This document shows, piece by piece, positions 33,434 through 47,012 of a DNA stretch of 64,000 bases; the first letter of the stretch is position 1; each line of letters starts with the position of its first letter. Made by a program: the position numbers and the translations under genes. The notes under the pieces are model-generated. The model was not told the origin of the DNA and searched no databases. It worked only from the letters and a program-made list of their open reading frames with translations. The stretch comes from Nymphaea colorata (Eukaryota; Streptophyta; Magnoliopsida; Nymphaeales; Nymphaeaceae), in assembly GCF_008831285.2 (NCBI RefSeq), contig NC_045147.1, positions 16,904,854 through 16,968,853 of the forward strand. Reading direction: 5' to 3'.

Positions 33434-36400
33434 TCAAAGCATGGAAATGTCATCGTCCTCCGGTGTTTCAACAATGACCAGGTCATCAATTTCAATGGAC
33501 TCCGCACCATTTATCAATCTTTCAATTTCAACCTGTACGGCACACATTTCAAAGATTTCAACAACGATTTAGAAACAAAAAGTTATCTAAAATTAACATG
33601 CATCACAAGAATGATCACTTAATATGGACAGACCATACTACTATGATATAAATGGTCTGTCCATGAATGAAACAAGTGGAAGTCAACCCCAAAGGGCACT
33701 GCAGCCTTTTGTAGAAGAGTTGAGTTAAAGTTCCGACATGGAAATCTATGTTTTATTACCCGAGGCACGAAACTTGCTGGTAGGTTTTGATGCCTCAATC
33801 TACTTGGAAGATCAAAGCAAAAGTGCGTACTTTCCTAATGGTTGACAGCCCCATATACGTTGAACCAAATCAGATGGATACAATCATTGAGAAAACAAAG
33901 GCAATAAGTCAGGTGCACATTATTTACTCAAATTGCATTGTCCAGGATTCCATACAATGGGAACGGTAATAACTAGCCTTGAACTAGTGAACGTATGATC
34001 CCATTTATATTTTGACAATATTATGTGCACTGGTGCTAATGTGCACAAGTTGCCAGGGCTTTATTGTAATTGATAAAAGACCAAAAGTCACAACAATATC
34101 TTGGAAAAATAACGTAACATTTTATTTTTTCTTTTGAGATTTGTTGATATAATTATCAGTGACTTTTAGTTTTAAATATTTCCTTACATGTTATTTTTCC
34201 AAATTTGTAGGAGGCATTCTCCTTGCAATTATACAGATTCCAGAAACTAGGAAACATCCAGAGAAAATTTCCGTTTTGAGAGTTTCATGCTTGATATTGG
34301 TGATTTATAAATATTATTTATGAACAAAAATTCAGCAAATATGATTACCTTGCTCTCTTCAAACTCAGTCACAGCAGTGAGCAATCTTCGATATTGATCC
34401 CTGGCTTCAGGGTACTGAACCATGGACTTCACACGTGCAAGGGCCTTCTCCATCCTTGCTTCTGTTTGCCTTCTGGCTTCTCTCAAGAAGTCACCATCAT
34501 CATCCTTTTTAGATAGGTGGCTCTGCATTGGAGGACCATCTATGCAACCTTCTGAACGGAAGCCACGCAAACCAATTCCCTTCCGCCTCCACCGTAGAAT
34601 TGCTTTTTCAACAATACCCACTGACCACACAATCTTCCTCAAATGTTTCCTTACCTGGTGACCCCTAACATGGGCCTATAACTTCACAGTTAGGGCTTTT
34701 ATAGCAGGCATGAGCTAAAAACAGGAAGCATTCCATTTAAAGGAAAAATGTGTACAAAATTAGTCTAATGAACCAAACAGCATAACCATGATGAAAATTG
34801 TATTGGCACTCCAATGTCATGGATGGACTTATGCTATATTATATTCCATGGTCATGACAGCATCAATGTTGCAAAACTTATAAGTGTACTCTGATACTTA
34901 TTGGATCTAACCAACCCGAGCTTCGTATGGTATGGTATGTACCAAAATTTGCATCTGCATCAAGCGTATGGTTGTCTACATCTTTGTCCCTTTCCCTTCC
35001 TAAGATCCATAAATCTAGGGTTGGAAGGATGGTTACAAATATAGAAGAAATATATGCATTTGAATTAAAAAATAAATTATGATAAATAAATCATTAACAT
35101 AAGCACACCTGATCAGGTATGGTAACCTATCACCCATGACACATAGACTTCCTGCAGACTTTTGTGGGCTAATATCATGTGTTGCTCGTGTCATAGTTAG
35201 AATCCTACACTTTTGTGCATGTCCTTGAAAACCTAATTTTTCTTAAGGCCATAATTCTAATACCTTGTCCTTCACTTCTCTTTTGACCATACAACTTGAC
35301 ATCTTATCTGCCTCCTTCCTCCACTTTTCTATACTGTCTCCAACAATAGACTGATGTAGCCAAGGGGCTCAGTAAATATGTCCATCAAGCTGCTTTCAGT
35401 AAAACTCCAACTTTTACACTCATGGATTAGCACTTGAAAGCTAAGTTAGAGGGAAACTAACAGAATCTAAACCTCAAAAGGAAAATGGATACATGAAGAT
35501 AAGTTTTCTCTAGAGTGCATCCAGAAATCAGTAAAACTGAGATCTACCTGGATTTTAACAATGCGCTGACGAATTATCAAAAACTCCTTTCTCCCCTTCC
35601 AACCACGGAATTTTTTCTGTATCCTTATGGCAGCAAAATGTACAGGCTCATCTTGTCCTGTTCTCTGACCCTTAAAAGAAATGAGCGAAAGAGCCTGCTC
35701 ATCTGAGATTCCACATTTATCATCACCATACTCGATTAGTTTTTTACGGTGGAAGGATTGCACTCTGAATACTTGATGAATCCGTGCTGCAGCTTGGGCA
35801 GCATTGCGAACAGCAGTTAATGAATCTTTCAGAGAAGACTCATCTTCCAGACCACCTTCATTAAGATGGGTCATACCACTATCAAAAAAGGTAATTGTAT
35901 CCCTTTTGCCAGAACCTGCAGATCCATGTCCATCTTGAAGGGTTTCCTTTAAAGTGAGGGTGGAAAGATGTGATGTCAATGCAGATTCTGCAAGATAACC
36001 AGCAATTCCTTTGTGCCCATTTCCGGAAGCTAAATCTGCAGGAGTTCTACCAGAAGGGAATTGAGGTGTTGGATCAGTCAATGCTCCAGGAGCACCACCC
36101 ATTGTGACCAATGCAACAACAGTGCGTTCTCTGAAAAAGGAAACATGTTCAACCAAGGTTACTCATAGCTTCAACAGCTAAAATAGAATTTCAAACAAAA
36201 CCAAAACTTGAACTGACATGTGCAGTACGGGAAAGAGGATGTCAAAAATTTTACCTGCCACAAAATGCTGCCCAGTGAAGCGCAGTCCAACCACGAATAT
36301 CACGGAAATTGACGTTGACACCTGCGGCAATCATTGGCGCTATTGCCCAGTCATAACCAAGGGCAGATGCTAAATGTAGGACACCTTGCCCTTCCTTGTC

Positions 36401-39400
36401 CAGTACATTTGGACCTTTACCATCTTCAAGTGCTTTTACCAGAAGCCAATTATGTAATTTCTCTTTCATTAATTGTTGAACCAACTGATCCTTCACACGT
36501 CCAGGGGAACCCACATCACCAGCCAAGTTCTTTAATTGAAGCCATTCATCCCCATTATCCTTTAGCAAGGAGTTGATTTTGGTACAGATGTTCAATTTCC
36601 CACTATGAATACCAGGATTATTCAACTGTGTGTCTAAACCTGATGACAAGAATCTTGCAAGCCTCATCCGGAGGAGCATCACATTTTCACCATCCAATAA
36701 TCCTGGAGCAATGTCCACAGAAATATTGTTTGCCCGAAATTCAAATTCACGCACTTCACTGCAGGACAACCTGTTTGAGCATGTGATGTAAAATGGCACT
36801 CTTCCAACTTTATGTATTGGAGCATGACAGCGAAGAACACCTGGGGCTATGACTTCTGCAGGAACCTCAATTTCACCAAACATACAGGACCACTTATATG
36901 AATCTTGGTCATGCAAGAATGTCCCAGAAATCAAAACCTGACAAAAGTTTTGCACTCCCATTACCATAAACGCTTCAATTGGTAAAATGATGCAAGAGGA
37001 AGCAAATTAGAAATCTCAAAGCATTAATATCCTTCTTTACCCATCCTATGTTATATAAAAATTGGCAATAAAGAAGGCTACAGATTAGGGGAAGAAAGAC
37101 GGGGGAAGAAGGGGAAAAAAAAAAGCAAGAGAGGAAGATGACATGCCTTTGCTTCCATGCCTGAGTATACCCAATTTGGGGAGAAATCCAGAATGCTAAA
37201 AAGCTGCTCCTGTGAAAGTGATGGGCTCAGCAATTCTGAGTCTGCACTCACATCCCGGCTTTCCTCTTCCACATTCCAGTATATGCCTGAATCGGATGGT
37301 ACAAGTGATTCATCTACATCTCCAAATTCTTTGCTCATCCATCTACAGAAGCTATCTAACTTTTTTAGTCCATCTCCCTCTGCAGGATAGTCTACCACCT
37401 TTGTACTTGAAATTGAATTTGCCTCCATATTTGCAGCATCCACCAAATCTTTGTGTTCCTGAAAACCAACTTCTGAGAGCATGTAATTTTCTGTCATCTG
37501 CATTTTAAGCTGATGCTGTTCATTTGGTTCTTTAGTAGATGGTTTCTTGTTATTGGACAAATTCAATTCATGAATATCTTCATGCAGTTGTGGGCTGACA
37601 GACCATGTCGATGAAGCTAATTGATCTTCTCCAGAAGTCAACTGTTGCAATGGTTAAAAGTAAAACAAAGTGTCACTTCTGCAAATTTACTCACGATACA
37701 GATTTCATCATGAGCAAGGGCTTAAGAATAATTTCTGGATGATTGATGAACCACCCAACAGATAAAGAAAGCTTCCTTTATGTGACTGCCTACATATTCA
37801 ACAGCTATAGCAAAAAATCACCTGAAATTTTAGGCTACATTACATAAACTCTTTTGGACAAAGAAATCTTTTTGGAATTAATACCAAAGAACTTGTGGCC
37901 TCTCTCTCTCTCTCTCATGTCATTCTCTTTTAATCTGAAAGTTTCCCAGAGTCAATTCTTATTCAAAAATAGAATGCAATGTGCATAAAACAGCATATAA
38001 AAGATAAGCCTTCTTAACTTAACAAAAAAAAATTGCACCTGCCATGCAGATCCATCGTCCAGTTTGTTTCCATCAACTTGCTTTCTCAGCTCATCTGTGA
38101 AGAGTTGTTCAAAGTTGGGCTGAACATATCTGTTTGGTGTTTCACCAACACCAAAAGAATGGCCAGAAAGGGGTCGAGCTTGATGAGGTACATTCTGGAA
38201 ATCCACCGTACACTGTTTCAAAACGTTTTCCCAAGAAGTCAAATCAATATGCTTCTTGGAATCATCAAAACCTATTCCAGAACCAGGATTTTGGTTGTTG
38301 CTAGACAAACTTTGCTCAGCAAGAGAGAAGGAGCTTTGTATAATATTAAGCTGCTTCCCATCATTACCTGGCAGAAATTTAAAGTTAGGATGCCTGTGAT
38401 TGATATTGCAAGATACCTCCTCCCTTCATGTACTTAATTTACATATATAGAAATCAATTACCTCTACCATGTGAAGTTTGCACATTTAAATAATCATGCA
38501 AAGTGCTAGGCATCTCCTGAGCCAGAAAGCTTTTATCTTCCGAGTTTTGTAATTCAAAATGAGAATTGTATCTCGAAGTTACTTGAGGATCACCTGTTAG
38601 TTAAATCAACCATGAGTACAGATATATGTTTTTGGAAAAAGAATTCCATGATGAAATCCATGATGCTTCTAAAATAATTTGCATCCACCTCTTTATGGCA
38701 ATACTATCTAATCATTAATTCAAAAAGACAACCGCATACTTACTGGATTCAGCATCTTCATACTCCAATGCCTGACCGGTGCTCTGGCATGATGTACTTG
38801 TTGACTGACATTGCAGTGAACTCTGGTCTGGAAGCAGTGTTGATGAACAAGCAGGACTAGCCATCTCAACACTTAGAGAGTTCCTTTCCACACCATTCAC
38901 ACGGCTCAAGCTTGTTTTGTTGCTCTACAAAAATGGCCGCATAATATCAGGATATGCATATCGCCAAGCTTGAAATATTAATGTGAGAGAATTTATATAT
39001 CTACAAATAAAATAGGAAATTTAACTTCCAGAAACCACACAGCAATAGAGATCAGAAAGTTAAAAAGATAACAACCCACCCACTGCTTGTTTATATTTTT
39101 AATCTGGCATCCTTCAGTCTGGTTCTTTCAAGTGGTTTTGGGCAGTTTTTATTGTCAATCTTGTCAAATCTATCAGGGAGTTCCACAAGTCAGGTACACT
39201 ATGTAAGGAGCTCAATTTGCATCCATCATTTTATCCCCATTCAGTGCAAGGATGCCTCCATGTTGAAGACAGAAACTGCAACTATCATCCCATTTATTTT
39301 AGCGACAGGTGTTCTAAAATATGTCATAGTTTCATGATTTTACATATAGATTCTTTAACCAAACAATTAATTGATTGATTTGGTTTTTAATATTTTGTCT

Positions 39401-42400
39401 TTTGCATCCACACACAAGGTGCTGGATTTCTATAGGCATGGGTTGTTGAGTTACAGAGATTTGTCCTTAGAGTCATCGGCTTCACTTGTTGTTCATCCAA
39501 TGGTGAGGACAAGGCTCTCGAATTGTTAATTCTCTGACACAACCTTTTAAATATGTCATTTTTATTTAATGTTAGCACATTAAGCAATTAATTTTGCAAC
39601 TTTTTCCTCTTTATAAAGTAGATATGCAGAACCAATTGCAATATGAATGATCTAGTGTCTGTGTAATACAATCAAGATAGCAAAAATATGACAAAAGTAA
39701 GAAAAGACAAGCATCAATCCAAAGAAATACTGAGGTGTAGGGGAAATAGATGACTAGCACCACAATGATGCCACAGTTCATGGATTCGTTAAACATGTCT
39801 GGTTGTTGATGTAGAGGCTAGAGCATCAAAAAAATACGATGGAAAAGAAAGCTGTGAGGGATGACAAAGATGAAAAGGAAGCTGATTTTAAATAAACAAT
39901 ATAACCAAGATGATTATATTGAACAAGATGTTCATGATAATGATGATAAGAAAGAAAATTGACAGCCCAGATGCAGGCAAAAGAAAAGGATAAGAAAGAA
40001 GATGAGAGGATAGCAAGACCCACCACACAAGGAAGGAAGAGAAGCTAATAAATAAAAGCAAGAAACAATGGTATTCAAAGATATCAAAAGGGAGCAATAT
40101 GGCTTTTTACCATCAATGCAAGCAAACACCACGAGCCAACAGTCCACGGCATAACAGAAGCAAAGACAACAGAAGCCAAACATAACTTAGCAGTCATGTC
40201 AAAGGCCTTAAATAGGCATATCATGAAGACAGATATGACACAACTTACATGCTAATAAAAACATGATACAAGACAAGCTTTAGAGAAGAAACATGCACCA
40301 AGGCCAAAAAGCCAATGCACAAAAATGAAAATAGGCCTGACATAACATTCTCAAGGTTTCAGACTATGCGCGCTCTCCATGTCTCATTTTTTTTCATGTC
40401 GATATGACACCAAATTTAAATCTTTGGTTATTAATACCACGAATTAGGAATAAGAAAGCTGTATTGGTGAAGATCAGTTGATAATGGTACACTTGGTCGA
40501 AGATAAGAACTCTTGAGAATTAATTCACCAATGCATATCTTAGATTGCAGGTTTCTCTTGCCACAAAGATCAAGCCATCACACAACTGTATGTGAATCTG
40601 TCGCATGAATGCATCAAAACAGATATTAAGAGTGGATGGTACTAGAAAGATCCTTTATGAGTTTAGCCTACATTCATCAATAATAAATCCTGGACTGCAG
40701 ACTTCATGTGCCACATGCACTAGGTTGCCCATGTAAATTCTTCGTTTTAGCATATCTAAACTAATATGATGAGATTAATAAGATTAGGAAAACTCCAAGC
40801 CTCTCTTGCAAGTTATTCTAGGACTTCCTACTTGTTTAGAAAGCAGACCCTTCCCCGCTAGGAATTCCACGGTTCACATAACAGTTTTCTTTTGGCAGCT
40901 AAATTATATTTCAGTTATAATTGATTAAAATATCAGACCTTGCAAAACATTAGAGCTTCCGAGGAAAAAAATGTACAGAAAGATTAAAAACGAAAAAGAA
41001 ATAGGAAATTATAAAAAAATGAATTTTCAACTATAGATGGCAGGCTCAAAACATGAGAGTACTTCTCATGTGGAGAAACAAATAAAAAGTAACATTACAG
41101 CACTACAGGATGGAGATTTGATCAACCTTCACTTCACGGTAGTGAACTAACACAATGTGCTCGAACTCCCTGCAGTTTTTGGCAAATGTATCAGTTGACG
41201 ATGCATGACCAATCAAAGGTAAATAGAGAACTCGTGTAAACATAAGATTAATATGGTTGAACTGGTTAACATGTTTTTACAAAAAATTAAAGCATGATTT
41301 CCCTATAATATAGCAACATGAGCAAGCCAAGCTGATTTCCATCACTTAAAAATATTCATGTTTTCTGATCTGCAGGAATGCATCCATGCATGTTCAAGTC
41401 AGATATTTTCAGGAACCATCAATTTGTTGTACCATGAAAAACAGGAAGCTCGTAAAAGGTACCATAGTACATATAAGATATAGAGGAGCAACGACCAGCT
41501 CTAGCAAATTTGGAGCTCGCAGATGAAAAAAAATCATGATTTAAGACTCACTCTTCAAGCATCCAATAACTTCTTCTCTGAAAGTTCTCATTTTCTTCGC
41601 CATGAGCATAGTAGCAATGCAGGACATCAACACTGCCTGCCTAACACACAAAAAAAAAAAAAAACAAACAAACTATTACACAAGGTTGCAACACCCAAGG
41701 CCCCACTGAATAACTACCAATATCACAAGTTCATAACTTAAGATGAAATAGGCAAGGAAATGACCTTTCCTTTTGTTAGGAGAATACGGTTGTAGATTAA
41801 GCATGAAAAAAAAAAGACAATGGTGGGGAGAATAAGTAATTTTTCATACTTACCTTCAGCCTCTCATGTGCTTCCCTGACAGTTTTCCCATCTTTTTTCT
41901 TCCGCCAATTATGACCATCCTTTCTAAAGTATCTTAACACCTTTCGGTCAAAAAGGAAAAGAGACCCACCTGACAAAAAAAGTATGTTAGCTTTAAAAGA
42001 AAGAACTTGCAAAAAAGATGACATGGTTGTACTTTTGAAAAAATATGCAAAAAATTTATGCATGTAAATCCCATGTTCGTATGCAAACAACAGCCACTTT
42101 GACACACTATAAATTCAGTTTATGATACTTCAGTATTAGGTTAAGCACCCAGACATTCTGACCTAAAGACAGTCACGTTACAAAGCAGAAGGTGGTTTTT
42201 GCGAAATCTTCCCACTCTAGAAAGGTTCTAGAAGATAAATAGGCATTTTCAGGTCACACATGCTACAAAAGGTCCATATGATATGACAAATAAATAATCA
42301 GGCAGACTTGCAGTTTCTTGGGCTTTAGATGGTGTCGCCAGAATGTATGTGATCACCAGGAAGACATGCTTGAAAGATGCAAAATAATGTGCCAACGTAT

Positions 42401-43150
42401 GAAAAAAAATGACAAGCCTACATAATTTGAATTTTACTGAAATTAATGCAGCAAGAGATAAAGAACCATGGTCATTTGAGTTGCATTAGTGTGTATTTAC
42501 TGGTGTGACCTCAACAACTTGAGGATGAACCAGACACCCACTAGGATCCTTATGAGTTAGGCGCACTTAATGAAGTGTATTCATGTGTCTGGAATCTGGC
42601 CCTCTTTGCCAGTTTCTCGCTCCAGGTATCAATGAAATGGTAACATAACTCTTAAGATTAGGTTCTTTGTTTTTCAATTCCATCTGGCAAATGAAATGCA
42701 AGAGAAAAGGAAATGCAAATGAAGACAAAAAATATCTGTAGAGCTGTAATATTGAGGATATATGAAAAGAGAATAAATGAGTTCCAGAAGTCTGAGACCT
42801 CTATCATCAGAAGTTTGTAATGTAGACAAGAATAGGTGAAACAAAACCATTGGCATCCTACCATCAGCAAGTAGTTGTCTATGATTTTCAAAGATCCAGC
42901 TGACCAGCTGTCTAACTTGATTTAAATGATAAACCAGCTGGCCCTGGATTTCTAGAAGTACTATTAAAATAAATTAGAAGGACCCCTGTCAGGGAATTTA
43001 AAAGTATCCAAGAATAGGCTATTATCAGTAATGATTCTATCTAGATTAGGTCCCCTGTTCTTAACTTCCTATAATGAGTGGTACATGAAATGTGAAAGAA
43101 ACTCAATCCATAGGATATCCAGTTATTGTTTGTGGCTTTGTGCATTTATT

Positions 43151-43187
<37 letters not shown>

Positions 43188-45338
43188 TGTTAATAATGAG
43201 AATTGTAATAGTTAGCATTTTGCAAATTTGCAGGAATATTCTAATTATAAACTCCATGCTGCTTCAAATGGGAATTGTGGAAATAAATTAAGATCACACA
43301 CCTTAGTTTCAGAAGATTATAATCCATATGGTATTACATTCACTGAAAAATTACCCAAGCAAGTAAAATCATGCATGTGCACCACATGCACATGATATTG
43401 CAAGAAATTCACGAAAATTTGGGTGAAGAGATTTACTAGGTGGCTTGTTAGGAGGATCAGGAGCGATTTGAAATTTGCGATAGTTTCGAAGAATTTCACA
43501 GACTTCAGCAGGGCGCAGCCAGCGATGTTGTGCTTCCAACAGTATCTGCTCAATATCTATTCATCAAGTCAACAAGCATTTCATCAGTAACAAACAATAA
43601 ATGGAAAGAGGGAAAAAGAGATAGATGGTGGGGGAGTGGGAGGAGTAAATACCAACCATCTTAAGCATCGCAAAGACACATATCCAAGCAAGAAGCAGAA
43701 AAGGGAAAAGGAAAAGGATAGTTGGGGAGTGGGAGGAGAAAATACCAACCATCTTAAGCATCACATAGACACATATTCCTAAACAGCAACTGAGAATGTA
43801 AAAAACACATTTATCACAAGTTTCAAGACAATGCTTTTGCCGATACCAACATTTGCATGATGTAACGCAAAACCAAGACATTAGATTAAATGTACAAAAC
43901 TTTTACAGGAGGGATTGTTAATTAAGCCAGATTCTTCTCCCCATAAATTGTTATAGATCAACCATTCATCTAGATAGAAAATAATTTGACAGGTATACCA
44001 TCAGTTGGATGCACCTCCCAAATATGCAAGTCCAGAGAGAGAACGGAAAAACTGGAAATAACAGTCAGGAATTTTTTCAACATCGTCTATTTGTAGTACT
44101 GATTTAGAACTATTCAATACTTATAATGCAGCTCTAACCAATTTATATCTATGCCCCAAGCTAGGCTTGATTTCTCAACCGATTTAAGTAACTTTTCCAG
44201 TTTTTAGCAGATGAAGCTAGAGAGGGACAGACTCAGGGACAGAGATGACTCTAGGGTAATTGACTGTGTATTTGCGGGCTATCAGCTACTTGCTCTGATC
44301 ATTTAATCCAAACATTTGTTCCAGCCAAGTTATTGGGAGTCATAGCACTCACTTTCGTGTTTATGTTGTACGGAATGAGATGTCCTAGAGATCATGGACG
44401 AGAAGTTAACAGGGCTTGCGGGCTTGCTTCAAGTTGAGGTTTAGCTGGGCCGGTGCAAGACGTGAGTCACGCTACAACACCTAGCAGAACATGCTAACTC
44501 ACTCAAGGCAGCTAGCTTGAATAAGGCAAAACCTTAACTTTTGCTCGAAGGCTTACTGCCAACTTGTCCAATTTAATATATGAAACTCGTGCACAAACTT
44601 GTCTCCTAATTTGAGTAATTCGTTAACTTTACGTTGCCAAAGTTTCATCAATTTTTCACACTCATCAGGTTAATGACAGGATGAAATAAGAGATAAAAAT
44701 TGAAACGCAACATCAAAGAAAACCATGCGCCAAGCTTTAGCGGTGGTCACTACTCACTAGGAGGACAAAATAATCAACTACAAAAAAGGATAGTCCGCAA
44801 CTTTGAGTTTGATTTACTAACATACCAGACTCAACGTTATCTTCGATTCATTAATTTAATGGAGCTCAAGCCCTAAATCTTGATGCTTAATGAATATTCA
44901 TAAGAATTTCGACAACCAGCCATTGCGAGACTGGAATTTCACGTGAAAGCATTGATACAGAAGCCAATACACCGAAAGTATGATTCCTAACAAAAAAGAA
45001 TCACGCCGGTCGCAATTTGAGCAGTTGAAACTCACACGGTATGAGTTTCCACTGGAGAACAGACAAGTCCTATCCAGCTAACAACACCCTGGCATAACCA
45101 CACTTACATACATACATATATCTCAAGGGGAACCAACACAGAATGGAAAGCAAAAAAAAAAACAAAAAACAAAAATCAGAAGACGAAAACGCGGGGTTAT
45201 CAACCAAGAGAGTAACAATTCAAAACCGGATTCAGTTGTTAACCATATTAAAGCTTCGAAAAACCCAGCGAAAAGCAGATCAAACAAGGAGCTTATACCT
45301 AATCGGCTACTGATCCCATAACGTCGGCCTTCCGCCAT
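33434..45338 (-). CDS. CAMTA: CAMTA calmodulin-binding transcription activator
   Basis: Ca2+/calmodulin-responsive nuclear factor binding CGCG-box promoters; Arabidopsis CAMTA1-3 control cold response and repress salicylate immunity (family knowledge). Thirteen exons (complement): 45338-45299, 43556-43437, 41969-41854, 41640-41552, 41169-41127, 38924-38744, 38593-38462, 38367-38039, 37641-37147, 36937-36255, 36130-35548, 34675-34349, 33532-33434; 1078 residues, the usual size and exon number. Domains: CG-1 (about 13-136, with basic NLS-like RKKKDGK), a variable Ser-rich region, IPT/TIG from 516 (VLISGTFL), ankyrin repeats (about 690-800, GWTALHWAAFCGR), IQ motifs (about 911-952, IQKKFRGWKGRKEF and IQAHVRGHQVRKH) and a CaM-binding helix (about 953-975, VWSVGIVEKAILRWRRKG). 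All junctions keep frame. Intron 9 (36938-37146) uses a GC donor, AAAG|GCATGT. Having TIG, it belongs with CAMTA1-4 rather than CAMTA5/6-like members that lack it; the exact orthologue is uncertain, CAMTA2/3 favoured. Confidence 0.96.
37902..37916. repeat. Short CT microsatellite in CAMTA intron 8
   Basis: About seven CT units between exons 8 and 9 of the CAMTA gene. A minor feature. Confidence 0.8.
43154..43184. repeat. TC microsatellite in CAMTA intron 2
   Basis: About 15 TC units inside intron 2 of the CAMTA gene (41970-43436), reading as GA on the gene's strand. Confidence 0.92.
43600..43777. repeat. Two-copy 93-bp tandem repeat in CAMTA intron 1
   Basis: GGGGAGTGGGAGGAG followed by AAATACCAACCATCTTAAGC occurs at 43631 and 43724, a spacing of 93 bp, with about four changes. 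It lies close to the 3' end of intron 1 on the gene's strand, about 45-220 bp from the exon 2 acceptor. Confidence 0.85.
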
Positions 45339-46369
45339 GATCGCTTCCAACCTCGCTCAGACACCCCGCCAACCAGAATTCCACAGTTCTCCTGCGGTGA
45401 GCGAAGCCTCCGCTCCTCCTCTCCAGATATAAATCCCAGCGCGAAAAGAAAAAAAAAAGGAAAGACAATCGGAGAGAGGCGCTATCTCAGACTCTTCCTT
45501 TCATGGGCGAGAAGATGACGACTCGAACGGGAATTCCCAGTCATCTTAACAGAGACGGCTCTCAGTGACGGCTTCGCTTTTATAGACCGGTGAAATGTTG
45601 ACGAAAAGGACTGGCAGGCTCACTGGCATTGCAAGATTGCCCTGAGGAAGGCACCAGGAAGTACCGTCCGAATCAACCCGCGCCAGAACAAAAGGAGAAA
45701 AAAGCTGACTGAAAAGCTCGGAGAACTCGAGCGCTCCGATCACGGCAACGGACGGCCTGGCTTTTCTCAAAACGGAAAGGCTAGAAGTCATCGGTCAACA
45801 GTTTGTGGGCAGGCCGCTTGGTCCGAACGAGTCCGGGCGAAGAGTTCCGGTCAGGTGCCCCAGAGGCGCAGACTGCATGCCGTACTTTGGACCGGCCGTT
45901 AAAAATTAATACTGAAAGGAACAGGTGAGTGGTTCCGGACTCCTTGAACCAGTGAGCTGACCGAGACAGATCAAGTCTGACACCCTCCCTTGGGTTTCAG
46001 ATCCAGAACAGACAGCAGGTTCCAGTTTATTGTCATTACTTCCAAATTATACAGGGCATTTGAAACGCGCTGATATGTAAATGAACAACTGGTTGATAGG
46101 CTGGACCAATATATTAGACAGTCAGATATCCTTTGATATTAAATAAAATGTGGATCTCAGATTCATGGATCTGAGATCCAAAAAATATCTGCAAATAAAC
46201 CAGAGACTCGCAGCTAACAAACACACCGACACCTACGATGACAATTTATATGCAAAACAAAAAGATCAATAAGAGGTTACGCGTCTTCTGAACCTGTAAG
46301 ATCAGTACGTTGTGGGTGTATTAAAATTTAAGACTAAGCTCGCAAAACAACATTTAAGGTCATAACAAG

Positions 46370-46372
<3 letters not shown>

Positions 46373-46431
<59 letters not shown>
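46373..46431. repeat. Compound TA/GA microsatellite
   Basis: (AT)n of about 18 units (46373-46408) followed by (GA)n of about 11 units (46409-46431), in the promoter-side region between CAMTA and STP. Confidence 0.95.
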
Positions 46432-46432
<1 letters not shown>

Positions 46433-46564
46433 TCGCCTGTTGCAAACTTGCAACCATGCACCAGGTTCATGCACCTGATACGATGCCCACGACTTCACGT
46501 GGTCTGTGTATGGATGCAAAATTGTTTGGGATCTTAGAGCAGGGTAAAATTGATCTGCTCAAAC

Positions 46565-47012
46565 TAGAGACGTGAACAACGCTTGAGCTTGACTTGTTAA
46601 ACATGGGCGAGTTCGAACCAAGTCATTTGCTTAATGAACCGAGCTCAAGTTCACAAGTCGACTCGTTCAAATAATTGAGTTGAGTTCAAGCTCAACGCGT
46701 AACTGCCGAGTCGAGCTCGAGCTTTAATCAAGTTTGTCGAGTCTTAATCAAGTCGATATATTCAAATGAGTTTGTAAGTTTGTCGAGCCTTAATCGAGTC
46801 GAGCCCAAGCTCAACACGTAACAATGAATATAAATTTTATTCAAATGAGTTTCTCGAGCCTTAATCGAGCAAAGCTCGACTTTAACACGTAATGATGAAT
46901 ATCAATTATATTCAAACGAGTTTATCGAACCTTAATCAAGTCAAGCTCCAGCTGCTTTCGTCGAGCTAGAGCTGACTAAACTCGAGCTCGATTCAGCTGG
47001 TGTTAATTCCTA
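46565..47012. mobile_element. GAGCTCGAG-rich repeat with hAT-like ends
   Basis: Starts TAGAGACGTGAACAACG and ends TTAATTCCTA; inverted, the right end reads TAGGAATTAACACCAGC, giving imperfect inverted ends of the TAGRGAYGT type found on plant hAT MITEs rich in GAGCTCGAGC. Inside are about three imperfect 70-bp units (starts near 46784, 46853 and 46923), each with CGAGCCTTAATCGAG and ACACGTAA. I found no matching 8-bp flanks, so the element is old or the call is wrong. Confidence 0.5.

Noticed and set aside
39826-40183. Hydrophobic minus-strand frames in CAMTA intron 5
   Set aside because: Low-complexity Phe/Ser/Leu-rich products of AT-rich intron DNA; exons 5 and 6 join correctly across them.
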